Shown: one piece after another, positions 27,301 to 35,200 of the stretch
Position numbering within the stretch: the first letter of the stretch is position 1
Layout: each line of letters begins with the position of its first letter
Assembly (NCBI GenBank): GCA_035946575.1
Contig: DASYZG010000024.1
Span: 124,001-188,000, forward strand
Source of the DNA: Gp13-AA77 sp035946575
GTDB lineage: Bacteria > Acidobacteriota > Terriglobia > UBA7540
Reading direction: 5' to 3'
DNA length: 64,000 nt
Program-made: the position numbers and the translations under genes
The notes under the pieces: model-generated
What the model saw: only the letters and a program-made list of their open reading frames with translations
The model's database searches: none
Told to the model about the DNA's origin: nothing

Positions 27301-29034
27301 GCCCTCCAGCACGGAAACGGTATTCCCCGATTGATCTGCTACCGCCAGATCCAGGGTACCGTTCGAATGACCGTACAGGTTTCCGACGGCAATCGAGATC
27401 GGATACCCCGTGGCGCCATAAACTTGCGGGGTACCGAAAACCCCGCTCCCGCTGTTGAGCAAAATCGAAACATTGTCGTCGCCGGAGTTGGCAACGGCGA
27501 GATCCAGGAGTCCGTCCCCGTTGAAATCGGCAATGGCCACAAAAGACGGAGTATGTCCGACCGTGTAGGGAACGGCCGTCCCGAAAGTGCCGTCACCATT
27601 GTTGAACAGAACGGAGACAGTACCGGTGCTGCTGGTAGGCGCGTTCACCACAACCAGGTCAGTAAAGCCGTCGCCATTGAGATCACCTGCCGCGACGCTC
27701 TCAGGATTGCTGCCGATCGTGTAATTAACCGGCGCCTGGAACGTGCCATCACCGTTCCCGATCAAGACTGACAACTCGCCGTTCGTAAGGCTCACGCTTG
27801 CCGCATCAAGCTTCCCATCGCCGTTGAAATCTCCGGTGGCCACTGCCACGGGACCCGCTTGCACCGAGGTACTCAGAGTGCTGCTTGAGAAGCTGCCGTC
27901 GCCGTTTCCGAGCATGATCGTGACATTGTTATCGGCGGCATTCACGATGCCCAGATCGAGCCGGCCGTCGCCATTAAAGTCGGAGGTTATGATGGCGTCC
28001 GGCAAGGTGCCGGAGATACCCGTGGCGTACATCGACGGCAGAGGCGGCGCCGGAGCATTGAATGTGCCGCTGCCCGTTCCCAGCAATACGGCAACAAAGT
28101 TCCCGGCCGTACTGGTGTAGGCGATATCCTCGTTGCCGTCACCGTTGAAGTCCCCGCTAACGAGCTTCTGCGGGTCTTTGACGGTGGAAAAGTGCTCCTG
28201 GCTCGCGTAAGTGCCCTTGCCGTTCCCCAGCATGACCACCACATCGTCTGCGCCACCGTCCGCCACCGCCAGGTCTGGATTGCCGTCGTTGTTGAAATCA
28301 TCGATGATCGCCTGCGTCGGGTTGGCCCCGCAGGAGTAGTCGGCGTTTGCCTGGAAGGTCCCGTCTCCGTTCCCAAGCAGAATGGAGACCTTGTTGCTTC
28401 CGTAATCGGCGGTCACCACGTCGAGCTTTCCGTCCTTGTTGACGTCGCCGACAGCCACGCTGTCTGGACTCGTGCCGGTCGTAAAGGTGGTCCCGGTCGC
28501 AAAGGTACCGTCGCCATTTCCGAGGAATACTGAAACCGTGTCGTCGTTAAAATTCGCCACAACCAGGTCGATCTTCTGATCGCCGTTAAAGTCACCAGAC
28601 GCGATCCACTTGGGATTATTGCCGGTGGCAAGGGTACCGGACACCGTGAACGTGCCGTCGCCCACGCCAAGCAGCAGTGAGACGGAATTGCCGCTCGAGG
28701 AAACCACCGCAAGATCGATCTTGCCGTCGCCGTTGAAGTCGGCGGCCACGACCGAATCAGGGTTGTTTCCGACGCTGTAATCCACTTTGGGCGCGAAGGT
28801 GCCGTTGCTGTTGCCGAGAAGGATCGAGACCGTGGCGGAGCCGTGGTTCACAACCGCCAGGTCAGGCTGGCCGTCGCCGTTAAAATCTCCAGAAGTCAAG
28901 GCTTCGGGTGAGGTTCCGGTCGTGAAACCTGCCTCATTGAAAAGATAGTTCTGGGCTGAGGCCCGGGTTGCAGCCAAGGCGAGAAACGCGAACCCTGCCG
29001 TTACGAGTGCACAAAGATACCGATTGCCTTTCAC
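24397..29034 (-). CDS. Giant surface protein: FG-GAP/VCBS repeats, then choice-of-anchor-D Ig-like repeats
   Basis: The protein has about 1545 residues from the GTG at 29034, with GGAGG eight bases upstream. After a signal peptide (LCALVTAGFAFLALAATRASAQ) the first half holds roughly fourteen FG-GAP/VCBS units of the form GDFNGDGKLDLAVVN...VSVLLGNGDGTF, which bind calcium and build beta-propellers. From about residue 740, five or more Ig-like ASH-type repeats of about 105 residues follow, each with TVTLSNTGTGPLNITSITVS, NTCGSSVAAGAQCTVSVTFTP and the NASNSPQTVSLTG ending. The C-terminus has two hydrophobic segments around PWVWLGIAATLAVG and ALAGALALVLVWAACGG and a Ser/Thr/Pro tail ending in TLTIVVTQ. 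A cell-surface adhesion or polymer-binding role is likely but unproven. No partner gene is adjacent. Confidence 0.9.
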   Translation of the reverse strand: MKGNRYLCALVTAGFAFLALAATRASAQNYLFNEAGFTTGTSPEALTSGDFNGDGQPDLAVVNHGSATVSILLGNSNGTFAPKVDYSVGNNPDSVVAADFNGDGKIDLAVVSSSGNSVSLLLGVGDGTFTVSGTLATGNNPKWIASGDFNGDQKIDLVVANFNDDTVSVFLGNGDGTFATGTTFTTGTSPDSVAVGDVNKDGKLDVVTADYGSNKVSILLGNGDGTFQANADYSCGANPTQAIIDDFNNDGNPDLAVADGGADDVVVMLGNGKGTYASQEHFSTVKDPQKLVSGDFNGDGNEDIAYTSTAGNFVAVLLGTGSGTFNAPAPPLPSMYATGISGTLPDAIITSDFNGDGRLDLGIVNAADNNVTIMLGNGDGSFSSSTLSTSVQAGPVAVATGDFNGDGKLDAASVSLTNGELSVLIGNGDGTFQAPVNYTIGSNPESVAAGDLNGDGFTDLVVVNAPTSSTGTVSVLFNNGDGTFGTAVPYTVGHTPSFVAIADFNGDGLLDLAVANSGDDNVSILLNSGSGVFGTPQVYGATGYPISIAVGNLYGHSNGTLDLAVADQSGNTVSVLEGNGNGTFGVAVPYSVATTSVTNPGPLSVTIGDFNGDGVPDLATADYTGNTVSVLLNSASTPGTFGPATTFTTDYTPTSVAAGDLNGDGFLDLAVGTTSKETDSVSVLLGNGDGTFQTHLDHATQFNASTGTIAEPVALGDFTGSGALDVIAADYTYNLVDVFLNTPVIAISPASIVFPGTLVGTTSTPVTVSISNPGSVPLPFTSAAITVGTPGFAVSNTCPATITVGGSCAASVTFAPTAGGSETGTLTVNDGASTSPQAVALSGTGTAPTAGLSITSLTFAAQSIGTTSASQSVTLSNTGTGPLNITSITVSSQFGQTNTCGSSVAAGAQCTVSVTFTPTAAGTQTGTLTFTDNASNSPQTVSLTGTGSGPAANLSPASLTFSAQPVNTTSAAQTVTLKNTGTATLVITSVTASGSYQLTNTCGASLGAGGSCSMSVTFTPTATGTQTGTLTLTDNAYGSPQTLSLTGTGSNAPLVTLTPNSLTFPSTAVGVKSSAQVVTVSNSGNESANITSVTVSGANASEFVPTSTCGSTVSAGKNCTISVVFTPGATGNRSATLNVADNAAGSPQAVAMSGAGTAQASVSLSPTSLSFGTVSIGAPTPKTVTVTNTGNTTLIVSSISISGNSSYTESDTCVSASAGIAAGKTCTITVTFAPNASGTLTASVNVSDNAGSGLQVVPLTGSGGGPSATLAPTKLAFGGQSLGSQSAAQTVTLTNSGTSALSITGISFTGTGASEFTQTNTCGTSVAMNSSCTISVIFAPTSVGNQAASLSIADNASNTPQTVALSGAGNGFAVSATNSSITVAAGQSGTYNLSIAGQGAFTGAVSLSCTDAVAGTSCTVFPSSVNVTAPNSASATVTLMTTAGGLPPQVPPSPAPPRPWVWLGIAATLAVGIKLLANRLGARRPQAGWALAGALALVLVWAACGGSSSSPTTPTATPPGSYTVTVTGTSGSVKASTTLTIVVTQ

Positions 29035-29293
29035 CAGAATTATTCCTCCAAAATTGCGAACCTTGCCCGCAAGCCACACTACGAGGCCGGCGGCCTGAGG
29101 ATCGTCCGGGCCTAATCCATCCAGACTGCACTTTCACTGGTCGGGCCCCCTGATATGAAAGCCTGAATTCTATCGGTTAGGTGACGATTAAGTCAAGCCA
29201 CCGAGCCCTCAAACGGCCGTTCAGGCGCGGGCAACGGAGGTAATACCACAGGCTGAAACCAATCGCTTTCAGACGGCACCGCCGGCGCGGGTG

Positions 29294-29315
29294 AATGGGC
29301 TTCGATTAGCCCATT
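29294..29315. promoter_or_regulatory. 8-bp hairpin upstream of the Trm112-like gene
   Basis: AATGGGCT and AGCCCATT flank a 6-nt loop, about 20 bp before the candidate -35 box. It could be an operator or part of a repeat; no T-run follows. Confidence 0.3.
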
Positions 29316-29333
29316 TCCCCGGCGCGGCCCTGC

Positions 29334-29362
29334 TTGCCTTTCGGCGCTGTGTCTGCTAGATT
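29334..29362 (+). promoter_or_regulatory. Candidate promoter for the Trm112-like gene
   Basis: TTGCCT and TAGATT are separated by 17 nt and end about 30 nt before the ATG. Confidence 0.4.
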
Positions 29363-29392
29363 TGCCTTGATTTTAGAGGAGAAGCGCACGGT

Positions 29393-29566
29393 ATGCCGAT
29401 TTCACAGGTTCTGCTCGACATTCTTGTCTGCCCGGTCTGCAAGGTCCCGGTAAAACCGACGGCTGACCAGCAGGGGCTAAAGTGTCCTCAATGCCGCCGC
29501 GTTTACCCAATAAAGGACGATATCCCTGTCATGCTGGTCGACGAAGCCAGCATCGATCCCCAATAA
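29393..29566 (+). CDS. Trm112-family (YcaR-like) zinc-binding protein
   Basis: This short gene encodes 57 residues and is preceded by AGAGGAGA. The protein starts MPISQVLLDILVCPVCKVPV and continues with LKCPQCRRVYPIKDDIPVML, the pattern of the Trm112/UPF0434 family: two Cys pairs forming a zinc ribbon, then a PI-x-DDIPVML strand. In eukaryotes and archaea Trm112 activates methyltransferases; bacterial homologues often sit near cell-envelope genes and their partner is less clear. Its stop lies only three bases from the convergent stop of the heptosyltransferase gene. Confidence 0.88.
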   Translation: MPISQVLLDILVCPVCKVPVKPTADQQGLKCPQCRRVYPIKDDIPVMLVDEASIDPQ

Positions 29567-29569
29567 CGC

Positions 29570-30694
29570 CTAAGCCAGCAGCTCGCGGACGAGCGCTTCA
29601 ACCCTCTCAGCTCCGATCCCTTTCATGCAGATGTTATCCTGACAGGTTTTCATCAAAGGCGTGCCGTAGCAGGGCGCGCACGGCACAGGTTCGCGGACGA
29701 TCCGCAGCGCGCCGGGATTCGACGGAATGGGCCGCGTCTGCTCCAGGATCGCCGGACCCCAAAGCACGACAAGTGGTGTGCCCAAGGCGGCGGCCATATG
29801 CGCGGGACCGGAGTCGACGCTCACGTAGACGTCGAGCCTGCGAATCAGGGCCGCGAGTTCCAGCAGCGACAGTTCTCCGGCGAGGTTCAGGCAAGCGACG
29901 CCTGACTGGCGCGCGATGAACTCCGTCAGCGGGCGGTCGACCGCGGCGCCGGTCAGCACCACGTGGGCTTTCCGGTCGGCAACCAGCCCTCGGGCGATGC
30001 GCGCAAAGCGGTCCGGCGGCCAGCTCTTCAGACGTGTTTGCTCGAGCGAATGCTTCCGGCCGCCCCAGCCCGGATGAATACCGACGATCGGCGCGTCCCG
30101 AGCGATTCCTGCAAGCCGCAGGCGCTCGCGGATTCGATCATCGAACTCCTCCGGATAATGCATCTCCATGTGCAGCCCATACGGCCTCACGCCCAGCAAC
30201 TCTGCTGCGTGCAGGTTGTTCTCAACGCCATGTTTCCTCGGATCGAAGATCGCCAGCTCCGCGCCCTTCACGCCGGGGAGGCCGCCGTAGGAGACGATTC
30301 GCGCTGCGCCGGACCGTCGCGCGAGTTCGGTAAGACTGGGATGGCTCTCGAGCATCACGAGGGCGTGGAGGCGAAGCTCGTTCAGACGCCGGACGATTCG
30401 CGACTTCTCGGGGCTGAGCCAGGCCGGAAGATGCCGCGCCGCCAGAGGAATGACTTCGTCGATGTGGGGGCTGTAGCGCACCACGTCGCAGGCGCCGCGC
30501 GCGCACAGAAAAGCGAGATAGGCGTTGGGATACGTGCCGCGAATGGCGCGGACCAGCGGAGTGGCCATCAACGTGTCGCCGATGGCGCCGGCGCGCACCA
30601 CGGCGATGCGCGGCGAGCGCGATTCGACCCCGCCAGTTTGTCCGCCCAAAGCGCTCACGCTGTTCGATTCTCGACTTGCAGGATGCTGAACCAC
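29570..30694 (-). CDS. Glycosyltransferase family 9 (heptosyltransferase-like)
   Basis: The protein of about 374 residues has the two-domain GT-B fold of ADP-heptose:LPS heptosyltransferases. The N-terminal domain opens with RIAVVRAGAIGDTLMATPLVRAI; the C-terminal domain has VGIHPGWGGRKHSLEQTRLKSWP, LNLAGELSLLELAALIRRLDVYVSVDSGPAHMAAALGTPLVVLWGP, and a late Cys cluster (VPCAPCYGTPLMKTCQDNICM). These enzymes add heptose or related sugars to LPS core at the inner membrane. The start is uncertain: GTG at 30694 is used, but a GTG about 13 codons later would keep the whole domain. It is divergent from a heptose-7-phosphate kinase gene, which fits an LPS-core function. Confidence 0.88.
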   Translation of the reverse strand: MVQHPASRESNSVSALGGQTGGVESRSPRIAVVRAGAIGDTLMATPLVRAIRGTYPNAYLAFLCARGACDVVRYSPHIDEVIPLAARHLPAWLSPEKSRIVRRLNELRLHALVMLESHPSLTELARRSGAARIVSYGGLPGVKGAELAIFDPRKHGVENNLHAAELLGVRPYGLHMEMHYPEEFDDRIRERLRLAGIARDAPIVGIHPGWGGRKHSLEQTRLKSWPPDRFARIARGLVADRKAHVVLTGAAVDRPLTEFIARQSGVACLNLAGELSLLELAALIRRLDVYVSVDSGPAHMAAALGTPLVVLWGPAILEQTRPIPSNPGALRIVREPVPCAPCYGTPLMKTCQDNICMKGIGAERVEALVRELLA

Positions 30695-30755
30695 TGCTCT
30701 CTACGGTAGGATGGCTGAGAAGGCGTGTCAACGCCGCCCAGGCTACGGAGACAGA

Positions 30756-31754
30756 ATGAAAAAACCAACCTCACCGCTCCACGATCTCGCCCGGCGATTC
30801 CGTGGTCTCAGGATCGGCGTCTTCGGCGACCTGATGCTCGACGAGTTGGTGCGTGGGGAAGCCACGCGCATCTCGCCCGAAGCGCCGGTGCCGGTGGTGC
30901 TGATGCGCGACCCTGGACGTCGCGAGATATTTCCGGGCGGCGCTGGAAACGTGGCGGCCAACGTGGCCACACTCGGAGGCAAGCCCACGGTCTTTGGCGC
31001 CGTAGGCGATGACGAGGCCGGCCGCAGGCTGAAGGTATTGCTCACCGACCGTAGCATTGACGCTACCGGACTGGTCGCCGAGCCAGGGCGCATCACGCCC
31101 CACAAGACGCGCATCGTGGCGCACCAGCACCAGCTCCTCCGGCTCGATGTCGAACAGCCGCGGCCGGTATCGCCGCGGTCTGCGCGCTTGCTCGCCCGCC
31201 GCCTCGCCCGCCGCGCTGGAGAACTCGACGCCCTGATCATCTCCGACTATCTCAAGGGCTCGGTGACAACAGACCTCGCGAGCCAGGTGTCGGCGGCGGC
31301 GAGGCGACGCGGCATTCCCGTCCTGGTCGATCCCAAACCGGAGCATCCCGAAGTCTGCGAGGGCGCCGCTGTGGCCACGCCCAACCTGCACGAGGCGGAG
31401 CTGATGGCTCGCGCGCCGCTCCGCGACGCCGGCGCGCGCCAGTTAGCTGCGCCTTCGCTGCGCGCCACGCTCGGCTGCTCGGCGCTGCTGATTACGCGCG
31501 GCGGCGACGGCATGACGCTGGTCGAGCCCGACGGCGCCGTGCGCGAGATCCCGAGCCTCCCGCGCCCCGTCTACGACGTGACCGGCGCGGGCGACACCGT
31601 AATCGCCGTCATGGCGCTCGCCCTCGCAGCGGGCGCTTCTCTGGCCGACGCCGCCAGCCTGGCGAACGTCGCCGGCGGATGCGTGGTGCTCAAGTTCGGC
31701 ACCGCGGCCATCGCCATCGACGAGTTGCTCGCTGCGCTGCCTGACGAAATTTAG
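30756..31754 (+). CDS. hldA: D-glycero-beta-D-manno-heptose-7-phosphate kinase (PfkB family)
   Basis: The 332-residue kinase starts at the ATG at 30756 (GGAGAC upstream); the longer frame lacks a ribosome binding site. PfkB signatures are FPGGAGNVAANVATLGG near residue 55 and the catalytic DVTGAGDTVIAVMALALAAG near residue 275. RIGVFGDLMLDELVRGEATRISPEAPVPV is diagnostic for the RfaE/HldE kinase domain. It phosphorylates C1 of heptose-7-phosphate on the way to ADP-heptose. No nucleotidyltransferase domain is fused, so it is HldA-like, and a separate HldC-type gene should exist elsewhere. The divergent neighbour is a GT9 transferase. Confidence 0.9.
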   Translation: MKKPTSPLHDLARRFRGLRIGVFGDLMLDELVRGEATRISPEAPVPVVLMRDPGRREIFPGGAGNVAANVATLGGKPTVFGAVGDDEAGRRLKVLLTDRSIDATGLVAEPGRITPHKTRIVAHQHQLLRLDVEQPRPVSPRSARLLARRLARRAGELDALIISDYLKGSVTTDLASQVSAAARRRGIPVLVDPKPEHPEVCEGAAVATPNLHEAELMARAPLRDAGARQLAAPSLRATLGCSALLITRGGDGMTLVEPDGAVREIPSLPRPVYDVTGAGDTVIAVMALALAAGASLADAASLANVAGGCVVLKFGTAAIAIDELLAALPDEI

Positions 31755-31790
31755 CGGGCTGCCCCAGCCATTTCGTCACAGCCACCCCCG

Positions 31791-31839
31791 CCCCTCCTTG
31801 ATGAAGGAGGGGAGCACCCCCCTCCTCGTTGAGGAGGGG
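31791..31839 (+). terminator. Paired hairpins after the heptose kinase gene
   Basis: CCCCTCCTT-GATG-AAGGAGGGG (31791-31812) is followed directly by CCCCTCCTC-GTT-GAGGAGGGG (31819-31839). Both stems are 9 bp and perfect. They start 37 bp after the stop codon and may end the transcript or be a dispersed repeat. Confidence 0.5.
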
Positions 31840-31853
31840 ACTAGGGGGTCTGG

Positions 31854-31902
31854 TCGCGACAACACGCCTGATGCCGGCACTCGCGACAACACGCCTGATG
31901 CC
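31854..31902. repeat. 22-bp direct repeat pair
   Basis: TCGCGACAACACGCCTGATG plus CC occurs at 31854-31875 and again at 31881-31902, period 27 bp. Confidence 0.8.
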
Positions 31903-32429
31903 CGCGCCAACGAATTGAACGGGGCAGCCCACGAGTGTGGTGCGCCGAAGGCGGCGCATCAGGATATAGCCTCTTAATGTAGCCTATGTTGGCGCCGCTT
32001 TCCGCCCAGTTTGAACAGGTTCTTCGGGGCGGATTTGACGCCATTTTAGGGGACTTATTTGGGTTCGCTTTTGGCTTGTCGAGAAGCGCCCTTGTTTATT
32101 CTAAAGGACTTGTTGGCTTCGCTCTGCGAAATTTTAGGATCTTTTTTTCATGATTTCTCGAGCATTGTTCGATGGCCGTCCGGGCTTGAGACGCCAGGAC
32201 GCGGCTCCCGTCCGACCGGCGTGTCTCCGGGTTGGTGAGGCGCGAAACCACGAGAAGAACCTCAGTCCTGCCTGCAGTTTCCTTATGGACCGTTCAGCAA
32301 CAGAAGTCAATGGGACCAAAGCCCAATAAGCCCAAGTGGCAGGCGACGAGGAACAAGGCCTGACGTACCGACTATCGCAGAAAGGCGCGAAATATTTGAC
32401 CCTCGTCCGTGGTTCCGTCATTGAGGCGA

Positions 32430-32458
32430 TGAGCCATTGAGTCGAGCTCAATGGCTCA
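32430..32458. repeat. Perfect 12-bp inverted repeat
   Basis: TGAGCCATTGAG and CTCAATGGCTCA flank a 5-nt loop. It lies 84 bp beyond the stop of the minus-strand OmpA gene and may act as its terminator, though no T-run follows. Confidence 0.6.
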
Positions 32459-32541
32459 ATCACCCGATCGACTTGTCAGAAGGCGCACTTCAGCGACGAA
32501 GCAGGCCCATGGGAAGAAGCGAGCGACTCCTTGTTGAGCCC

Positions 32542-33315
32542 TTACTGATGAGTCCCATCAGCGGGCGGCGTGGGCTGGGCGACCGAGGCGGACGGGCTTC
32601 CCGCGGGTTGGGTTTGCGGTGCCAGGACCGTTACCTCAACGCGACGATTCTCTTTACGCCCCGCCCGCGTGTGATTGCTGTCCTTCGGCATGTCGATGCC
32701 GTAACCGAGTTCATGAATTCTTTCCAGAGGGATCTTGTCGTTCTCGGTCAGGTAGCGCACCACCGCGTCTGCCCGTTGGCGGCTTAACTGCAGATTGTAA
32801 TTCGCCGCGCCCGTCTTATCGGTATAGCCAGTCACGTCGACGGTGTAATACTTGAGACCGGACACCGTCTGCTGGAGGCCGTCGAGTTGGGTTTTCGCGT
32901 CAGAACTCAGCGTGCTCCGGTTGAACCCAAAAAGCACGGTTGCCGTTTTCACGGGCTGAGGGTTGTCCAGGCTCGCTACCGTCTGCTGCACGCTGGTCGC
33001 CTGGTCGACGCCCTTCTGTGCCAGGGTATTGGCGCCTTGCGCGTCCTGATCGGCCTTGGACGCCTGTTGACCAGCATCCTCACCGGTCTTCTGTGCCTGG
33101 GCGATTCCGCTCTCCGCCCTCGCATCCACAGACTTGATCTCCTGGGCATTCTCCGAGGTCTTCTGGTCCACAGTGTTGTTGAGGTTCGTCAGCTTCGTGT
33201 TCAATTGATCGACATCCTGACGTACCATTTTTTTGGTAGCACACCCGATGGTAGACATCGCCACGAGTGCGCCTAACGCCACAACTCCGAACCGCCGCGC
33301 GAAGTACGAATCCAT
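32542..33315 (-). CDS. OmpA-family outer-membrane lipoprotein
   Basis: The protein of 257 residues starts at the ATG at 33315 (AAGGAG upstream). A lipoprotein signal ends in the lipobox STIGC (Cys about residue 25). Residues about 35-115 form a coiled-coil, Ala/Gln-rich stalk (LNTKLTNLNNTVDQKTSENA and following). Residues about 120-235 are an OmpA C-terminal domain: VLFGFNRSTLSSDAK, VTGYTDKTGAANYNLQLSRQRADAVVRYL, GYGIDMPKDSNHTRAGRKENRRVEV. This domain binds diaminopimelate of peptidoglycan and anchors the outer membrane. The tail is Pro/Ser-rich. It is divergent from the caspase-like gene. It could equally be called Pal-like, but no tol genes are adjacent. Confidence 0.9.
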   Translation of the reverse strand: MDSYFARRFGVVALGALVAMSTIGCATKKMVRQDVDQLNTKLTNLNNTVDQKTSENAQEIKSVDARAESGIAQAQKTGEDAGQQASKADQDAQGANTLAQKGVDQATSVQQTVASLDNPQPVKTATVLFGFNRSTLSSDAKTQLDGLQQTVSGLKYYTVDVTGYTDKTGAANYNLQLSRQRADAVVRYLTENDKIPLERIHELGYGIDMPKDSNHTRAGRKENRRVEVTVLAPQTQPAGSPSASVAQPTPPADGTHQ

Positions 33316-33996
33316 AGTCTGGCTCCTTCTTCGAAACCCCCTTGGCGACACAGTTGGCAAGTTTTCTGCCAATTGCGGCGCCCTGGCTATCTCCTAACAG
33401 GCCAAGCACGAAGCGACTGGATGCTTGCGATATCGAATCCAACCCTACTCCTTTTGAATGTGTAAGCTCCCTACAAACGTGTAAGATTTTCCAAAATGGG
33501 TTGCCCTACCAGTTGGCTTCGACTGTTCGCCGCGCGGCTCGGCGCAAACAAATCGGCAACGTAGCGGTGAGGGATGGGCTCGCGGCAAGCCAAAAGAATT
33601 CTACCGCCGCCGGGAAAGTTTTAGGATTGTGGTACGGGGATGACCTTAATTCTTTTCGATTAGGGCGTCAGGCTCGCCCAGCGGAGCGTGCGGCACCTAA
33701 AGCCGTCATCGCTGATGCCGCTGCCAAGCAGCAGTTGAATCCGCAGTGTCCTCCGGAAACCGGGCCCTGGGACGTGCCAAAAAACAGACGCCGGCTGGAG
33801 CCATCAACTGAACGATAATCACGTTCAGTCGTGACCTGCATCACGGCGACCGCCGGCCTTTCCCAGGATGCTAATAAACCAAGAGCACCCGACGGAGCGT
33901 TGCGACGCCTCCGGGCACGGCAAGATGTGCGGCCCTCCCCGGGACCTAGAGAGCGCGTCCGTATCGGGTTATGGAGATCTCACAAGGAGGGTCATT
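33316..33996. other. 681-bp intergenic region between divergent OmpA and caspase-like genes
   Basis: No gene is supported. The octamer YGTGTAAG occurs twice in direct orientation (33459-33466 and 33478-33485), spaced by nearly two helical turns, upstream of the OmpA gene. A 7-bp inverted repeat (CTGAACG at 33808-33814, CGTTCAG at 33822-33828) lies next to the GTGA-N6-TCAC palindrome at 33831-33844. Confidence 0.5.
33831..33844. promoter_or_regulatory. GTGA-N6-TCAC palindrome (Crp/Fnr-type half-sites)
   Basis: GTGA-CCTGCA-TCAC has the spacing of Crp/Fnr-family operators and lies 153 bp upstream of the caspase-like gene. The same arrangement occurs at 48412-48425 before the receiver gene. Confidence 0.35.
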
Positions 33997-34827
33997 ATGA
34001 ATCGAGCTTTGCTGGTCGGGATCAATGCGTATCCCGGTAATGAGCTGCGCGGCTGTATCAATGATGTCACAGACATGGCCGAGTTCTTGGTCAGTCATTG
34101 CGACTTCGACGAGGACGAGATCAGGCTGTTAACCGATGCCCGCGCGACCACCCAGGCAATCGAGGACCGGCTGCACTGGTTAATCGGTGGCGTAAAGGCC
34201 GGGGACCGGATCGTTTTCCACTACAGCGGCCACGGCGCCCAGTTCCCAATCCGTGGCGCCGACGGAAAGCTGACGCGCGTAGACGAGTGCATTTGTCCGG
34301 TCGATTTCGACTGGACCGACGAGCACTCCATCCGGGACAAGGAGTTCAATCAACTGTTCTCGTCGATACCCAAGGGACCTGAGTTTATATGGATCTCGGA
34401 TTCCTGTTTCTCGGGTGATCTTGCCAGGGAAATGCTAGTCCCAGAGCAGCGAATCAAGGCCCTGGCAATGCCCGCGGACATCGCCTGGCGACTGCGTACA
34501 GCCGAAACCAAGGGCGTCAAGCCCCAGGGGTTCGAGCACGTGGTCAAAAACCTGAACGGAGCGCTGGTATCCGGATGCGGGATGCGCGAGACCTCGTGCG
34601 ATGCACAGATCAATGGCCGTTTCAACGGCGCGCTGACCTATTATTTTCTCCAGACCCTGTCGCTTCCCAACGGTTTGAGCCAACCCCTGGAGCATGCGGT
34701 GGCCCGCACGCGCGCGGCGCTACAAAAGAACGGCTACACCCAGCATCCGCAACTGGAAGGCGCCACGAACGTGATGCAGCGGCCTTTCCTGACGGCTCCT
34801 GTACAGCGTAAGGCGGCTGGAGCCTAG
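33997..34827 (+). CDS. Stand-alone caspase-like (metacaspase/orthocaspase) peptidase
   Basis: The 276-residue protein has a peptidase C14 domain from its first residues. MNRALLVGINAYPG opens the fold; the catalytic dyad is His79 in VFHYSGHGAQF and Cys137 in FIWISDSCFSGD. The acidic residues of RVDECICPVDFDW fit a substrate pocket preferring basic P1 residues, as known for metacaspases. The start at 33997 has a perfect AAGGAGG site; a longer frame adds 43 unlikely residues. There is no signal peptide, propeptide or fused repeat domain, so it is the minimal caspase fold. Its neighbours (OmpA lipoprotein divergent, FmdB convergent) do not reveal a target. It is followed by a strong terminator. 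Cell-death or stress roles are inference. Confidence 0.9.
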   Translation: MNRALLVGINAYPGNELRGCINDVTDMAEFLVSHCDFDEDEIRLLTDARATTQAIEDRLHWLIGGVKAGDRIVFHYSGHGAQFPIRGADGKLTRVDECICPVDFDWTDEHSIRDKEFNQLFSSIPKGPEFIWISDSCFSGDLAREMLVPEQRIKALAMPADIAWRLRTAETKGVKPQGFEHVVKNLNGALVSGCGMRETSCDAQINGRFNGALTYYFLQTLSLPNGLSQPLEHAVARTRAALQKNGYTQHPQLEGATNVMQRPFLTAPVQRKAAGA

Positions 34828-34859
34828 CCGGGAAGGCGTCAACAACCTCGACCCACTTT

Positions 34860-34888
34860 CTGCCCGGCCTTGGCCGGGCAGTCTTTTT
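34860..34888 (+). terminator. Rho-independent terminator of the caspase-like gene
   Basis: CTGCCCGGCC-TT-GGCCGGGCAG forms a perfect 10-bp stem followed by TCTTTTT, 33 bp after the stop codon. Confidence 0.85.
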
Positions 34889-35005
34889 CAGGGAGCGCGA
34901 CGCAGGAGAGGCTCTGCTGCTGCGAAACCGATGCGGTGGCCCGTCGTGCAATCTCATCGTCGGCCCCGCCCCAAAGGGACAACCTGCCCCGAATAATCAG
35001 AGCCG

Positions 35006-35200
35006 TCAACCACCGCCCGACGGAGCGCAGACCTGGCCCGCTGACTTCGGTGTGGCGCCTTTTGTGGCAAATGCCGAGAAAACCTGTTCGACCCGCTTTG
35101 CGCCACACTGAGGACATTCAGGCCTTCCATCGCTGCGCCTGAGCACGAGTTTTTCAAAACTGTACCCGCACCGGGGACAGAGGTATTCAAAGATCGGCAT
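35006..35200 (-). CDS. FmdB-family zinc ribbon protein
   Basis: The 64-residue protein begins MPIFEYLCPRCGYSFEKLV and continues with ECPQCGAKRVEQVFSAFATKG, the FmdB/CxxC_CXXC_SSSS pattern. Two CxxC pairs form a small zinc ribbon. FmdB-type proteins are annotated as putative regulators, with little direct evidence. The family start MPIFEY is at 35200; an upstream GTG adds five residues. The spacer between the caspase terminator and this gene (34889-35005) is empty. Confidence 0.85.
   Translation of the reverse strand: MPIFEYLCPRCGYSFEKLVLRRSDGRPECPQCGAKRVEQVFSAFATKGATPKSAGQVCAPSGGG

Larger units (their letters stand above)
29035..29392. other. Spacer between the FG-GAP gene and the Trm112-like gene
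   Basis: No gene is seen in these 358 bp. The leader of the FG-GAP gene occupies the left part. On the right are a hairpin at 29294-29315 (AATGGGCT-TCGATT-AGCCCATT) and the promoter of the next gene. Confidence 0.6.
31755..32541. other. 787-bp non-coding, repeat-bearing spacer
   Basis: No credible gene was found. Contents in order are two C-rich hairpins (31791-31839), a 22-bp direct repeat pair (31854-31902), an AT-richer stretch around 32040-32150 with runs of T, and a perfect 12-bp inverted repeat (32430-32458). A minus-strand frame at 32134-32463 has no protein-like features. Confidence 0.6.

Noticed and set aside
32134..32463. 109-codon minus-strand frame in the spacer before the OmpA gene
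   Set aside because: No ribosome binding site, family or plausible composition.
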